Shown in pieces: positions 14,116 through 26,366 of a stretch of DNA of 64,000 nt. A program made the translations under genes and the position numbers. This DNA comes from Dipetalonema caudispina. Its lineage: Eukaryota > Nematoda > Chromadorea > Rhabditida > Onchocercidae. Each line of letters opens with the position of its first letter. The first letter of the stretch is position 1. The stretch spans positions 30,279-94,278 of the forward strand of contig JABVXV010000251.1 in assembly GCA_013365325.1 (NCBI GenBank), given 5' to 3'. The notes under the pieces are model-generated. The model made no database searches. It was given only the letters and a program-made list of their open reading frames with translations, and was not told the origin of the DNA.

Positions 14116-16003
14116 TTTGCCAACAAAAAGTTGTTTATTACTTGTAAATGCTGATCTCAGCTGGTTTCTATGTTCGAATTCAATTCTATTCGAAATCGAT
14201 TTCAAATTATAAATTTATTGAAGTTTTAAGTTCGGCGAAACAAACTTGCATGCTCAAGTGTGATCACATATCCTCGGATGACGTATGAAGTACGACCTTA
14301 AATCAATAGCTATCCGAATTATTGGAAGAATAAATCTATACCATTTAGACTTTTGAAACAATAAATCTCGACGGCCGACAATTATAATATAGTTTTTTCT
14401 TCTTCCTGAATGCTAGTAGCGTCAACAGATTACTTCTGACTGCAAATTCTAGCACAGATTTAATCAAAAAATTAATCTAAGCTCTAATCAGAACTCATTT
14501 AATTACTCAGTAAAGCTATCTAATTGAAATCAGGAGAAATATTTTATTTTTGTGCAAAGCTTTTAGTTTACAACAGTTATTTAACGAGTCTCTTCCACTG
14601 CAACAAAACCCTGCAATGCAATTTGTATTTTCTCTTTTCAAATCTAGTAAGGAATGAAATTTGACCTTTAGAATGAATATTCAAAAATGAGTGGTATAAA
14701 ACACATCTAATTGGCGCTGCGAGAACATTATGATTACGATTTTTTCAAAATTCTAAGATGTCAGACTTCAGCCTCATCTATCTCCCTTAGTGTTCTCGAA
14801 TCGGCTCATTTTTCTAATTTGTAATTCACTCATAAACATAAACAATGTAATTAAAACTTTCAAAGTTAACGAAGGATCAAAATCGCACATCAACTAATGT
14901 AATTTACCACCAAACCTTTTCAGTTTTTAATCAATCTTTGTTTATTGGATAAATTAAAGTGCGCGATTCGACCTTTAGATTATAAGTGACAATGTCGCAT
15001 AATTGCAGGAATTTTGAGTACTTCTAAAGGATTTCCACAGATGTTTCATAAAAGTCGATTCATAATTTCGCTCTTTGTGGATCAAAATATCTGTCAACAA
15101 AACGAGGAAAAACTTAAATTGTCGCCAATATATTTTATATGCAGGATGTTACTTCTATTACTATTCTACTTTCGACATCTCGAGAAATCTGAAATATAAG
15201 CAAGTTTCAGTATTATATTACACTACTGCATGATCCTAAATAAAGCATTATAGAAGCATATTATTAAAGCAGGAAATAATATATATGACCACAGACATTA
15301 CATTATGCAGCATAAATAGTAAATGCTTTAAATGTCCCACAAATCGCCTTATTTACAGGTATAACAGAAAGATTAAATTCTACATCTTTCAATAAAGCTC
15401 CCAAATTTCACCCGCACGAAACACTAACCTTTCTGCCTATATGGGATATCATTTTCGCAGAAAACAGCATCAAAACACAAAATAGAATTAACAAGCGCAT
15501 TCAACAATGAAACGAGTACTAATTTAGATACAAATGAGAAGTCAGAAAAATTATTAAATTAAAATCTAAAGTATGAATTCACTTACACTTATCAGTAGCT
15601 GATGGTGGGTGCTTAGATTGCGACTTTTTTCCGGAAAAGAAAGAAAAATGAGGAAGGAAAAAGAGTGAAAAAGTAATGAAGGAACATGATAAAGCCGGAA
15701 ATAAATGTAGATTAAAGGTAATAAAGATAAGATTTCGAATTTTATTTCACCTAAACAGGAAAGAGATGTGGTAATGTATAGGACATCGTGGAAGCCTCGA
15801 ATTCCAATATATTTCGCTGATTAATTCTAACATTGGTAGCTACATAAATGTTTGAGGTTAAAATAGACGGGTTGCAATGAATTAATGGGAATATCGATGA
15901 GCAGAAGGTTCAAGTTTGCCTTTAAAAGTGAATATCGCTAGTTGAAAAAAGAATTTAGGATTGAAAGCAAAAGAAATCATCATATGAAATCAATTTTGTG
16001 CAG
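14116..16003. other. Intergenic region
   Basis: No supported gene. AATAAA-type polyadenylation signals for the upstream Ly6-like gene are present near 14.33 and 14.36 kb. A 61-codon open frame at 15014-15199 lacks convincing splice or composition support. Confidence 0.55.
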
Positions 16004-18172
16004 TTATCCAGACATGCGGAAATGAACCTGCAACTCCGCGCTTCAGTTATATGTATATCATGTATATATATATATATATATATTCCACGATCTAATCATT
16101 CAATATCACTAGAAAGCATCCCAAAGGAACTCGTGAACAGCAGCGAACGGCTGCAAGCAAACCGTAAGTTGAGACATGGGATGACTGAAATGTCACTAGT
16201 TCGTTAGATACTAATGTTGGAAAATTATACAATTCCGCCGGAACTTGGAAGAAACATCCCTTCCAGAAGTTTTCGAAAATATAGTGAGTTTATAAAAATT
16301 TATCGGAACATGCTCGCTTCCATTTAACTCAGCTTTCAATTCTTCCATCTAACTTTCAAAAAATAATCAACAATATAAATTAAATCACCATATTCATTTT
16401 AATTTAAATCCTACATATCAAATGAGATTTAGATCATCTTACATCATCCATCTCTTTAATATTTCAGTGTCCACAGTTAACTTTTTCTCAGTTAACTCGA
16501 TCTACTCATTGTTGCATTTACACAGTATTTCGCCGATCCCCCACGGAAATGGGATAAAATCCTCGAAGGATGAAATCATTCTTGCTCGAATTTAGCTAAT
16601 TGATGACAAATTATATTTACAAGTTCAATCATTTACAAGAAATTGCACATGACTTCAGATTGCAGAACGCTAAAATATTTCAGGTAATTAAATAACATAT
16701 GAATATTTGAAACTTTTTTGTTGTCAAAAATGAAAAAAAAGATATAAAGCACTGCATATGGATGAAACTGAGCAAAAATAATGGATAAACGAAATAAGCA
16801 AATAACAAATAACACAAAGGAAAAGATTATTATAAACTATCTCAAATTATTTGCAAAAATGAAGGCGGGAATTGGCAAAATGACCAAAACTAACAAGCAT
16901 GAATAATTGCTAGTTTGATGGTTTGTAACATACTTTTAAGGTAAATATCTTAGTACCAGAAAACAATATATCAGTTAACGATATCCAACTCTTACCCTTT
17001 AGAAAAAGTTCCCGAACTCGATCTACATGTGACTATATATATATATATATATACGTATATGTCTATGTTATCCTCACATTTTTCTATATATATATATATG
17101 TATAGAAAGATGTAAGGATAACTTAGACGGAAATCTATCAAGCATAACTCCTACAAATCCCGCTTTCTTATTTGTCCTAACGAAAGCATTGTGTTTTAGA
17201 ATCGCAGCAGGAATTTCAAAAAACTTTAAATACATTGCAATATTTAAAGCAAAGACACATTCCTCATCAAATGATACTCAGTACTGATGATGGCATTTCA
17301 GGTAAATTATTCAGAAAATACTCAATTACAATTGAGTACTAAAAATATGAAAATGCCAGATAAATGTCACATCGCCTCCCATCTGGACAACACTCATAAC
17401 GTTAATGATGCAAAATGAGGTTAAGAAATTCAAAACAACATTAGTTCTAAAATACTGAAAAATAAATGAACCATAATTTCGTCAACAGAAAAAAATCAAT
17501 TGTCTTCAAAAGTAGTTGCTAAATCACTGCCTTCCTCGATGTTTCATCGTCCATGACCGAAATATGAATATACTTGCCAGACATAAATCTTTAGAAGAAA
17601 ATAATAAAAAAAATGACACCTACTTATCTACCGATAAAAGGAATTAATGAAACGCATATAATCTGCCATCTTCTATATCTGAATATCACAATCACTATGC
17701 CGACTATCATCTCAACATGAAGATAAAATAAACAAGCACCTTTCTTTTGTTCTTGATATCAAAATTTTCATTAATTGGAAACTATCATTAATTGAAATTT
17801 TCCTAGAAAATGCAAAATTTCAGGCAATTTTGTTTTCTTTTGCAAACGCTCAACCAGCTAGTTATAGAAAAGACATAAAGAAGATTATAAGGAATGAAGC
17901 AGCAAATGAGTTAATTTCTTTAATAATAATTAGACATGGCTCCTAGTGTTCACACTCCCCATCAACAACGTTATAGGAATGGGGCTAGGAATCAATTAGA
18001 TCAATATCCGTCATATGCATATCGACTTTTTCAAGACAGATATAAAGTCACTGGAGATGGAATTGATGGAAGAGAAGAACAAAAAATGCAAACCAGTATA
18101 AATATACAAAAGATCCAAAAATCTAGGCGCACTACAGGCATTGGAATCTATATAAAAGCATTGTTGACATAA
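16004..18172 (+). CDS. Unrecognised multi-exon gene, 5' end not found
   Basis: Phase-consistent exons: 16004-16045 (after TTTTGTGCAG), 16113-16163 (donor GTAAGT), 17200-17301, then a terminal exon. The joined product reads IQTCGNEPATPRF, then KSIPKELVNSSERLQANQ, then SQQEFQKTLNTLQYLKQR, which is Gln-rich and probably helical. Two 3' ends fit the phase-1 donor at 17301. One uses an exon at 17935-18172, adding about 79 residues (PSVHTPHQQRYRNGARN and onward, ending at TAA 18170). The other uses an exon at 17807-17946, adding ENAKFQAILFSFANAQPASY and onward, ending at TAG 17944. No start codon or 5' exon was located, so the true length is unknown. I do not recognise a family. The upstream boundary at 16045 lies beside a TA repeat. 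Confidence 0.45.
16058..16082. repeat. (TA)n microsatellite in intron
   Basis: Uninterrupted alternating TA, inside the 16046-16112 intron of the unrecognised plus-strand gene. The short intron is largely this repeat. Confidence 0.85.
17034..17102. repeat. Two (TA)n tracts in intron
   Basis: Two short TA tracts separated by about 30 bp, with ACGTATATGTCTATG-like sequence between. They lie in the long intron between exons at 16163 and 17200. Confidence 0.75.
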
Positions 18173-18451
18173 TATTATTACAGCAGCGCAAAATTTAAAG
18201 GCAAAAAAATTGGCTCCAGCAAGCTGACATTATTGAAGAGTAAATAATTTAAAATTCAAATTAACGAAAGTGATGAGAGAGTAAAAAAATGTCCATAGAG
18301 ATTTTTTTTCCTTTAAAGCCCATTAACTATTATTTTTTCAACGATCCTAAGGATCACAGGAAAATAAATAAATTAAAGTCAAATCCTCCAAGCATTTGAA
18401 AACCAATCAAAATCTGAAGAGAGTTTCCTTCACTATTTAGTTCATACCAAA

Positions 18452-20621
18452 TTATTCATCCAAAAAAGTCATGTGAATGAGGATATCCTGTCTGTGTTCA
18501 ATTTGAATACCATTTACCATTGCAGCGGATATATTCCCGGCAAACTCTCGTAAATCAGAATGCATTGTGAAAGTTCGTGCTGGTCGTTGCAACACCTCAA
18601 TCACTCGTTGTCCAACATCGAATAAGAGACACAAATCTATAATGATGGATCAATGGCTAAGCCTTACTGCAGTAATCGATTTCAGATATCTTCCCTAAAG
18701 TAGTGATATATTTTGAATTTAGAAAAAACAAATCTAAAATTGAACCAAAATTGTAGAAACTGAATGAGCAAAAGCTCCGTGTGGAAAGCAGAAAGAAAGT
18801 AAGGAGCTGATCACTTTCTTCGAGGAAAAAGGAAGAAAAAAATTGCGGAAAAAAAATTTGGAACGAAAGAGGCAACAGGTAAAACTTTGTATTTTTAAAC
18901 GAAACTAAGAACAATCTTCATGTACCATATAATAGAACAACTTAATAGCCTTTTTCATTTCCTCTCCTCATTTTTCACTGCATTAATAGGTAAATTTATA
19001 AAAGAAACCATCTTCTGGAATCGCATTAAAAGTATGCTTCCGAACTCGTAAATCATGTTGTCTGATTGCATCATTATATCTTTGGGCTTTCGATAAGTCT
19101 TCTTTATAGGACGTTGTAGTACCATCCATATTAGCAACATCTATTATATTCTGAAAGAAATCAGTAACACATATTTGTTTTTCTTGTGTTCCATTACTGG
19201 TTGTTTATTTTTTTTTATAGAATGTCAATCGCCATTTAACTGAAAACGATGTCATTCAAGAAATATTAAACGTAATCTAAGCCTAAACAAAAATCCAAAG
19301 AGATGGAACGCCTTTGTGAAATTTCTTTTAATATTAAAAATATGTATCAAATAGTCGCTATTGCAAACTGTAGGAGCTTACAATGCTTCTCATACTACTG
19401 CTACTGGTCTGGCAACGTAATAGTGTTAACTTGATAGTTATGTTTACATTATTTTAGCAGATCCATGAATTAGTGAACCTAGTATGCCAACAAAAGTAAA
19501 TATAATCCATAATTCCCTTCCGATACTTTAATCCAAATAATGATAAAATAGTGATATCGTGGATTGCTTTAAGGACACTTGATGTTTGGCACATCAAGTG
19601 TGCAGTTTTGTGGTACTTTTGGTATTCTTCTAATCTCTAATCCTCTCCAGATTAAAATCCTTTTTTGAAACAATTCCAGAAGATGGAGTTCTCTTATTTC
19701 AGTACAGTCCAAAGTTCTAAAAACTGAATGAAAACGAAATTACTGAATAAATGCTTCTATAATTAAAAGTGTTACTTGTTGTGTAGCTTCCAAAATTTGA
19801 TTTAATAATTCATCTTCATCGCTGCCTTGGCGAACATTACCAGGACCATTGGATGTGGTACGAGGTGTTATAACTTCCGTATCGTTCACCCAGAAACGAC
19901 TAGCTGAATCACAAGGTCTGAAAATAGAAGACAACTTCTAAATACATGCAAATGTCTAAAGATGAATCTAAAATTAAATATTTGGACGATACGTTTCCTC
20001 AACAAATAGCAATATAAAATAATTTTCTACAGATGGTGATCGTTAAGCCTCTAAAGTTTTTGTGGAAAAAGCCATTCTTCGATAATACCACAAAAGAAAT
20101 AGGAAACTTGGATCACCATATCTCCTTTCTACTTTCCTATCAAACCAGAAACTTGGCATTACAAAACTAATTAATTTCTCCTATTTTAATCTTTATTAAG
20201 TTTTAACTGAGACTCTGATCCATGTTTTTTGAACCAATGCATTATTGGAAATAAATAAATAAATACGACAGAATGGTTTTCATCTTGTAAAAAGCATTCT
20301 ATGTTACATGAATTTGTATGATCCCCTAACAAACAGAATAACCCAAATAACTATTCAATAAATACAAGAAATACCTTGAAATACAGTTTTTACAGTAAAG
20401 GAACAAATAAAGAACAGTATATCTGCATGCGATTATCCTAATGCTTGAACTTTACAATTTTTTTCGTAATACTAAATATTTGAGATGAGACAACAGAAGG
20501 ATCAGAAGCAAACTAACCCAGCTGTTGCGAAATGACCACCAACGGTATCGTTTATTAACGGCCCTTCATCATCACTAGATTCTCCATTACAACAACAAAG
20601 TGACTGCAATATCGAATACAT
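18452..20621 (-). CDS. LAMTOR1: Ragulator subunit p18 / LAMTOR1
   Basis: Four exons join in phase: 20621-20518, 19917-19776, 19150-19009, 18636-18452, giving about 190 residues from the ATG used here (human p18 has 161). LAMTOR1 wraps the other Ragulator subunits and anchors Rag GTPases and mTORC1 to late endosomes and lysosomes through N-terminal lipids. Support: an N-terminal Cys cluster and acidic stretch (SLCCCNGESSDDEGPL), then DEDELLNQILEATQQNIIDV, matching the human [20 protein letters not shown] segment in order and spacing, then a helical segment (SYKEDLSKAQRYNDAIRQHD) like human EYMDRARQYSTRL, and a C-terminal helix ending HMTFLDE. Oddity: human p18 starts Met-Gly-Cys-Cys and is myristoylated. 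Here the in-frame ATG gives MYSILQSLCCC with no Gly2. An AG acceptor (ATATTGCAG) falls exactly before the SLCCC codons, so a Met-Gly microexon further upstream may exist; I did not find one. Confidence 0.85.
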
Positions 20622-23600
20622 AAAGAAGAATCAAGAATCTGAAACTGAATTCAATTACCACCTCTGAAAATTCAATCAAACATTTGTTTTAAAAGACAAC
20701 AAAAATTATCGGATGATTCAACCACCGGCACTAAGAATATATAATCCCCAATATCCATCTGTAAAATCTTGGTTGCCGAAGAGGGAATCTTGCCATTTAA
20801 AGCACTGGAGAATGAATCCTACAGTCCATCAAGTCTTCCAGTAAATCCTGTAATATTACAGGACAAATCCCAAACTATCACAAGGAAAGTGCATCAATTA
20901 GTCCATCACCATGCTTTATCTCTTGCCCATGATTAATTCGATCAAAGCAATTTTTTCCAGCGTCAAGCTCACTATCTAGTCTCTTTGCAACACTCCATTT
21001 CCAGATCACTTGTTTCAGATATCTTTAATTAATAAACAGTTACTGTCTCCGAATTCCAACTAATGGTTGGTCACTATTTCCGGATCATCCTTTATGCCTT
21101 CTAAATATTATTCATCTGTTTAGTTCAGAAACTGAAAACCACCATGAATCTAACACCCCGGGAATCAGCAAAGATACCTACCCCACCCACCTGCCAACCA
21201 CTTTACCACCTCTTCTCCCGCCTACCGGTGGTAGTAGAACGATGGACGAAATGAAATTTTGCATTCCAGCAGAATTGATCCTTTGACTTCGTCGTTATTA
21301 TTTGAGTAAGGCTGGAATTGAATGCTGTAGGAAATTGGCAGCATTTCAACATTTTAATTTTTTTTAAATATTTAGAACGCTTCGGGATTAATTAACTGTT
21401 CGTCATCATTAATAGATAAATTCGTAAATAAAATAGTTGATTTTGAATTAACCCGAAAAATGCCAAAAAGGAAAAATAGAAATCTGATTTCAAAACCTTC
21501 CTTCTTTCCTTCCCTTTTATTTTGTTTTGTTTTCTTCTTGAATTTAAGTAGTAAATCGAATTAGGTAAAAGTAAGCAAAAGGATTGAAACATATGAAGAT
21601 TTTCATATTCCAGCAGATTAGTTTTTCATCTTTTTCCATAGAAAGGAATCATCATTTCATAATTATGAAAAGTTGATATGTTGTAAAAAAGAACAGCTGT
21701 TTCTTAGATATCGACGGTTAGTTATCGCAATTGATTTTTCCTCTTCTCGGCCCTTCTGTCTTCTCTCTTCTGCCGTGTCCGATATTTCCGCACCACAACT
21801 CGATAAACAAACAAACCAATAATCATCATCACCGTCACCATCACCTCCATCCATTTACACCACTATTATTACCCTGAGAGAGTTTGATCCTCTTCTTTTC
21901 CTTCTTTTCCTCTTTCCTCTTCATAACATTATTATGCATCACTTCTCCTTCTCCTTTTTATTTCGTAGCCAAATTTCAATTCATCATTTATTGCTTTGTA
22001 TTTATGTTCTATAAAGTGAAGTAAATCAATAAATTTGCTATTTGTTCCTTTCACTTTTTCCTTCTCTCCCAATTTGAATTTTATCAATTTCATTGCAATA
22101 TGTAACTTTTCAACTTTTTACAACTCTTCTTTGTAATGATTGTATCACTCATTCCTAGGTAAACGAGTACTTTCGTTTGCTATTGGTCGCATACAAAGTT
22201 TGATGATTGAGAAAGTAAGCAAAAATTCGTGTCATTTTTGTCACCTTTTACTGTCCATTCTATTTTGACCTATTATATTTGCAAGACAATTAATTTATTG
22301 ATACCTTTCTTTCATATGTTACGTCCACAGTTTGTTTTTCTTCGGATAGTTTGTTTTTTCTTCGCTCAAATTCCTTCTCTTTCCTTATTTTTTTCGGTTA
22401 ATATTTAATCAGTTTTTTCAATATATGCAAAACTAGTACGTACATCCCAGTGATATTTCGCATTTTAGATCAGTCATAAATAATTGTTTAATCAGAATTA
22501 ATCATTTGGTGGATAGTTCATTAATCGTAATTCTACTAGTATAATCATTAGCACTCATTATTTTTTTCCATCGTTTATTTATCCGCAATATTACTTCTGG
22601 CCATAAATTATTACTACTAATTACCATTCTACTGATCACAAAATTATTGTTTTACAGATATTATCACTTTATTTGTCGTTATTATTTATCCCAATTATTG
22701 GTTAAATATCATTTTAAGCCGCGCTTTAACTTCCTCCTTCTTCACGTTGAATAAACTTATTCTTAAAATATATTTCATTGTTTTCGTAATTTTTACATAT
22801 CCAACCATCTAAAATATTTGGCATTAACCAGTGATAAAGCCAGAAATTACATCCAAGAGAAGAAGAAAATAGTCAAAATAGTCCAGCAAAAGTAAGCAGC
22901 CAGTAACAAGCCATTTAATTAATTTTAAATATTGGAACAGACCACTTAAACGGTTGAATTAGAACAAAGAAACGAATCACAATAATTAGTAAGTGGAATA
23001 ACAAAGAGACAAATCATTTAAAGTGAAACTTTTAAATGTTAAATGTTCTAACAAAAGGATGTATTAAATTAAATGTTCGAACAATAAGGCTGTTAGTAGG
23101 ATCTTATCGTGCCTACTTTTCCACTCTATCCTCTCAGGTCTTTTTGCACAACTGTTGGTAAAATAAAGTTTTGTAAGCATAAAAGCATTTAGTAGCAGTA
23201 GCATACAACATTTATCTTATTTATGAATTACAATTTCTAATATATTTTATAGTTGGAAATTCGATTCTCAATGGATTTCAGTTCTCCTTTTGCTAATTAG
23301 CGAAATAGTCTTTCAAATAGAAAGTAAACTATCCTTCCTAATTAATTATTAATTGCTGTATGTTTTCATTGCCTGTAATAGGTTTGATTTAAAATTTTTA
23401 AAACTTTTCCCACGAGTGATTTCGAGATATTGTGTTTTTACTTTGAAAATAAACTACCATCACGCTGATTTCCTTTTCTCATCGTTGAGATATCAATCAG
23501 GTATTGTTTCCGAACTTGGCAGTTGATCGGAATCCGTTTTCATCCCTTTCCCTCTTCTCTGTAATCAAATTTATTTTTTCTGTTGCTTACTGCCTGACGT

Positions 23601-24047
23601 CCGTTAATAACAAGCTTCATCTTCCGGAGAGCGTCTATTGTTCAGTCATTTATTCCTTGATACAGTCTGTACTTAGCTATCACAACTTCAAGACAACAGT
23701 GGCCTAAAATTAAAAAAGGACGAATTTTAGGACAGAGTTCAAATCTCTAACTTATAAAAACAGTAGGCCTGGTATTAGTTCCGGAAATGACTGGCTTTCA
23801 TTTCTATTCTCTTTTATTAATTGTTTGTTTTTATCTCCCAATCAGTGATGAAAAAACTTTGCAATTGTACACTCCCAATTTAAATCTACGATGTAATTAT
23901 TAATTTGATTTCGTTTTTATGTTACAGTTTTGATCATTTTAATTTTTTTGCTCATTTCGGATTTTGTGTTTTACATGACCTACACGTTTCGTTTTCCGCT
24001 GATCTAGCAGTAACAACTATGACATTCACTGAACGTTTTCATTCCAG
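20622..24047. other. Intergenic region with a C-rich patch and pyrimidine tracts
   Basis: No supported exon. A locally GC-rich, C-rich patch at about 21150-21235 (CCCACCCACCTGCC-type sequence) stands out from the AT-rich background. A pyrimidine-rich stretch follows at about 21880-21960. Both lie upstream of LAMTOR1 and could be promoter-proximal, which is inference. An open frame at 23504-23707 (+) is compositionally weak. Confidence 0.5.
24039..24047 (+). promoter_or_regulatory. Candidate spliced-leader acceptor
   Basis: TTTTCATTCCAG ends five nucleotides before the ATG at 24053. No upstream exon pairs with it, which fits trans-splicing of a spliced leader to the 5' end of this mRNA. Confidence 0.45.
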
Positions 24048-24052
24048 ATGCG

Positions 24053-25417
24053 ATGTTTCGATGCTTCACGTTATCGTTACTGTTGCCCGTGATAACTAGT
24101 GATATGTTATATACCAATGATATAAATCGTGCACAGCCACTTTGTAATGATGCTACTAAATGCGACTATAGCGCCACTTCAGTTCTCTTTTCCTCTCCGG
24201 GAGTCAACAATCTAATTCCGAGTCACTCCGTTACCGGTTATTATCTTTTCCGATTGTTTTAGTTTTTCATTACGAATTTATGGATTATCTGTGGAATAGA
24301 ATACGCTACTTACAATCATTTTCATTAAACCTTATTAACAGAACAGAAAAATGTTGGAAATCTAAACCAGAAGTTTGCGATTCCTGGGATAGGAATAGAA
24401 AGATTGGGATTGATGTAGATGCAGTAACTATATTGGAATAGTTGTATTGATAAATTTATAATTTAATTAATATCATATTTCAGTAATGGAAAGTAGACAG
24501 CAAATATCATTATATAATTTGTGGTCGTACCTGCTCTATCGATGGAGTGTCGTGCTATATTTCGTACCATTAATCGTCATAATACTGTGTAAATGTAAAA
24601 TAATCAATTGTGATGTACGACTCATTTACGGTAATATGCCTGATGATTTTGTGTAGTTTACTTTTCTGGTAACATTTTTGATAATTTCATAATTTGCCAA
24701 CTAATAGAATTGTCCATCAAATATGTAAAAAATAATAATGTATTCCATTCTTAATTCTTTGCACTTTATAGCATTTGACGCTTTAAAGTAGTTTGATCTG
24801 AAAGTTCCATCCACCATTCATTTCTTTCTTTCAAGATATATGATAGATGAGGGAGCATAATGAATGATAAGAAGTTCCATATTCGATTTCACATTTGTCG
24901 CTACTTTAATTAATCAAAGAAAAATATCACTTAAAAATGAAATATTCTCTTCTGTGTGATAAATTACGTGTGCGACGTTTATTTGTAGAAGCTTGTCCAG
25001 AAGGAACGAAATGCATCATACGGAAGGAGAAGAGGGTCATCTTTCGCATAATTATCAAGGAGTATTATTTTACCGTGGGATTAACATCAGTTATTCTGGT
25101 GCGTTTAACGTAGTCTGATCTGAATCTTCTCTCCTTCCTCTTTTTTCCCTCTTTCTTTTCTTTTTGTCTTAAATGATGAAATGGAAAAGAAAGGGAATCA
25201 TTCTGCAAATAAAATTTGAATATTGGAATAATCACATGCGCACGAGTGAAACGGATGTTTGTATATGCTTTCTTTGTGAATCAATTCGATTGTCACTTTG
25301 TTTTGTCCTCAAGTTTCTCTAACACTTGTCTCCAATTATTTCTGAGATCTTTTTGCTTGATGCAAATATTGTAGCAGTAGGTTTCTCAGCAGGTCACATT
25401 CATCAGGAGTGACAACG
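24053..25417 (+). CDS. Unrecognised secreted or membrane protein, 3' end uncertain
   Basis: Phase-consistent exons: 24053-24236, 24347-24423, 24501-24630, 24989-25098, and 25381 or 25390 to 25417. The start MFRCFTLSLLLPVITSD reads as a signal peptide. Cysteine pairs follow: CNDATKC, KCWKSKPEVC, a CKC/NC cluster after a hydrophobic segment (VVLYFVPLIVIIL), then ACPEGTKC. The CNDATKC and CPEGTKC motifs resemble each other, hinting at a repeated unit. The acceptor before exon 3 was placed at AGTAGACAG (24500) because the stronger TTTCAG at 24483 puts a stop in frame; this is the weakest join. A possible last exon starts after ATTATTTCAG at 25601 and reads EFQVQF then stop. A basic, hydrophobic stretch (KEKRVIFRIIIKEYYFTVGL) follows the last cysteines. 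No family was recognised. It is probably extracellular or membrane-bound and nematode-restricted, which is inference. Confidence 0.5.
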
Positions 25418-26366
25418 GTAAGAGCCAATGGCGAACATCCTATTGATAAGGAATCAAGAAAACCTTTAGTCTCAAAAAACCATCGGTCATCACTCAAATT
25501 ATCGAGAAGATTTTTTGGTGTCCAGACTTATGGATACTTATCATTTTTCTGCGAATTTGTTACATTTTTGCTCGAAACACAATTTTTTGAATTATTTCAG
25601 AGTTCCAAGTTCAATTTTGAATTTAAAATTTTCCACTCAACTTCAGAAAGCTAAATTTGTTATGTTTTTTCTAAGAATGTCAGTATACCGTTTCCTCTAT
25701 CCACTTTCACATATTACATACTGATATCACAAACGAGATCACTTGCAAATATCAGTCAATTAAAACATTTTCGACTGAAATAAATTTGGCTGGATTCATG
25801 CATAATTTAACCGACAGTTAATTCTGAGATACAGTTAACATTGTAGATTCTGTCTGGGAGTATTCCCGGTACATATCCCGAGAAATCTGATAATCTGCTA
25901 AATTAAGATGCGTTATTTCACTAAGAATCGCATTAATATTAGTGGCAAATGGGAAATTGAGAAATTTGTCAAATTTTTTCCCTTTTTTCTCTTTCTTTTT
26001 TAATAATAATGAGAAGCACATTTGTGCAAAGATATGATGCATATCATTTCTTTCTTCGTTTTCCCATTATAGGTGAAATTGCGCAACTGTGAACAATAAC
26101 AATTTTGAGGGTTCACGAAATTAAATCGTTTTCGTTTTCGAATTACGCTATGTTACCGTATTTTTAAGCGCATGAATGATTTCATGAAAATTGGATCCAA
26201 ACATCCACTTTGCTGGAAAACAAAGGAATTGAATTTCATTTAAAATCCAGCCTTATGTCAATCATTTTCTTTCGAATTTAAAAAGACTAATCTTTGAATT
26301 GTTATCAAGAATTTTTTCTGTCTTATCATGTCTTTTAGCTAAGCTTTCCAGCAAATTTGGATAAAT

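Noticed and set aside
23504..23707. 67-codon plus-strand frame after an AG acceptor
   Set aside because: Hydrophobic chance-like composition, no donor, and no phase link to the gene starting at 24053.
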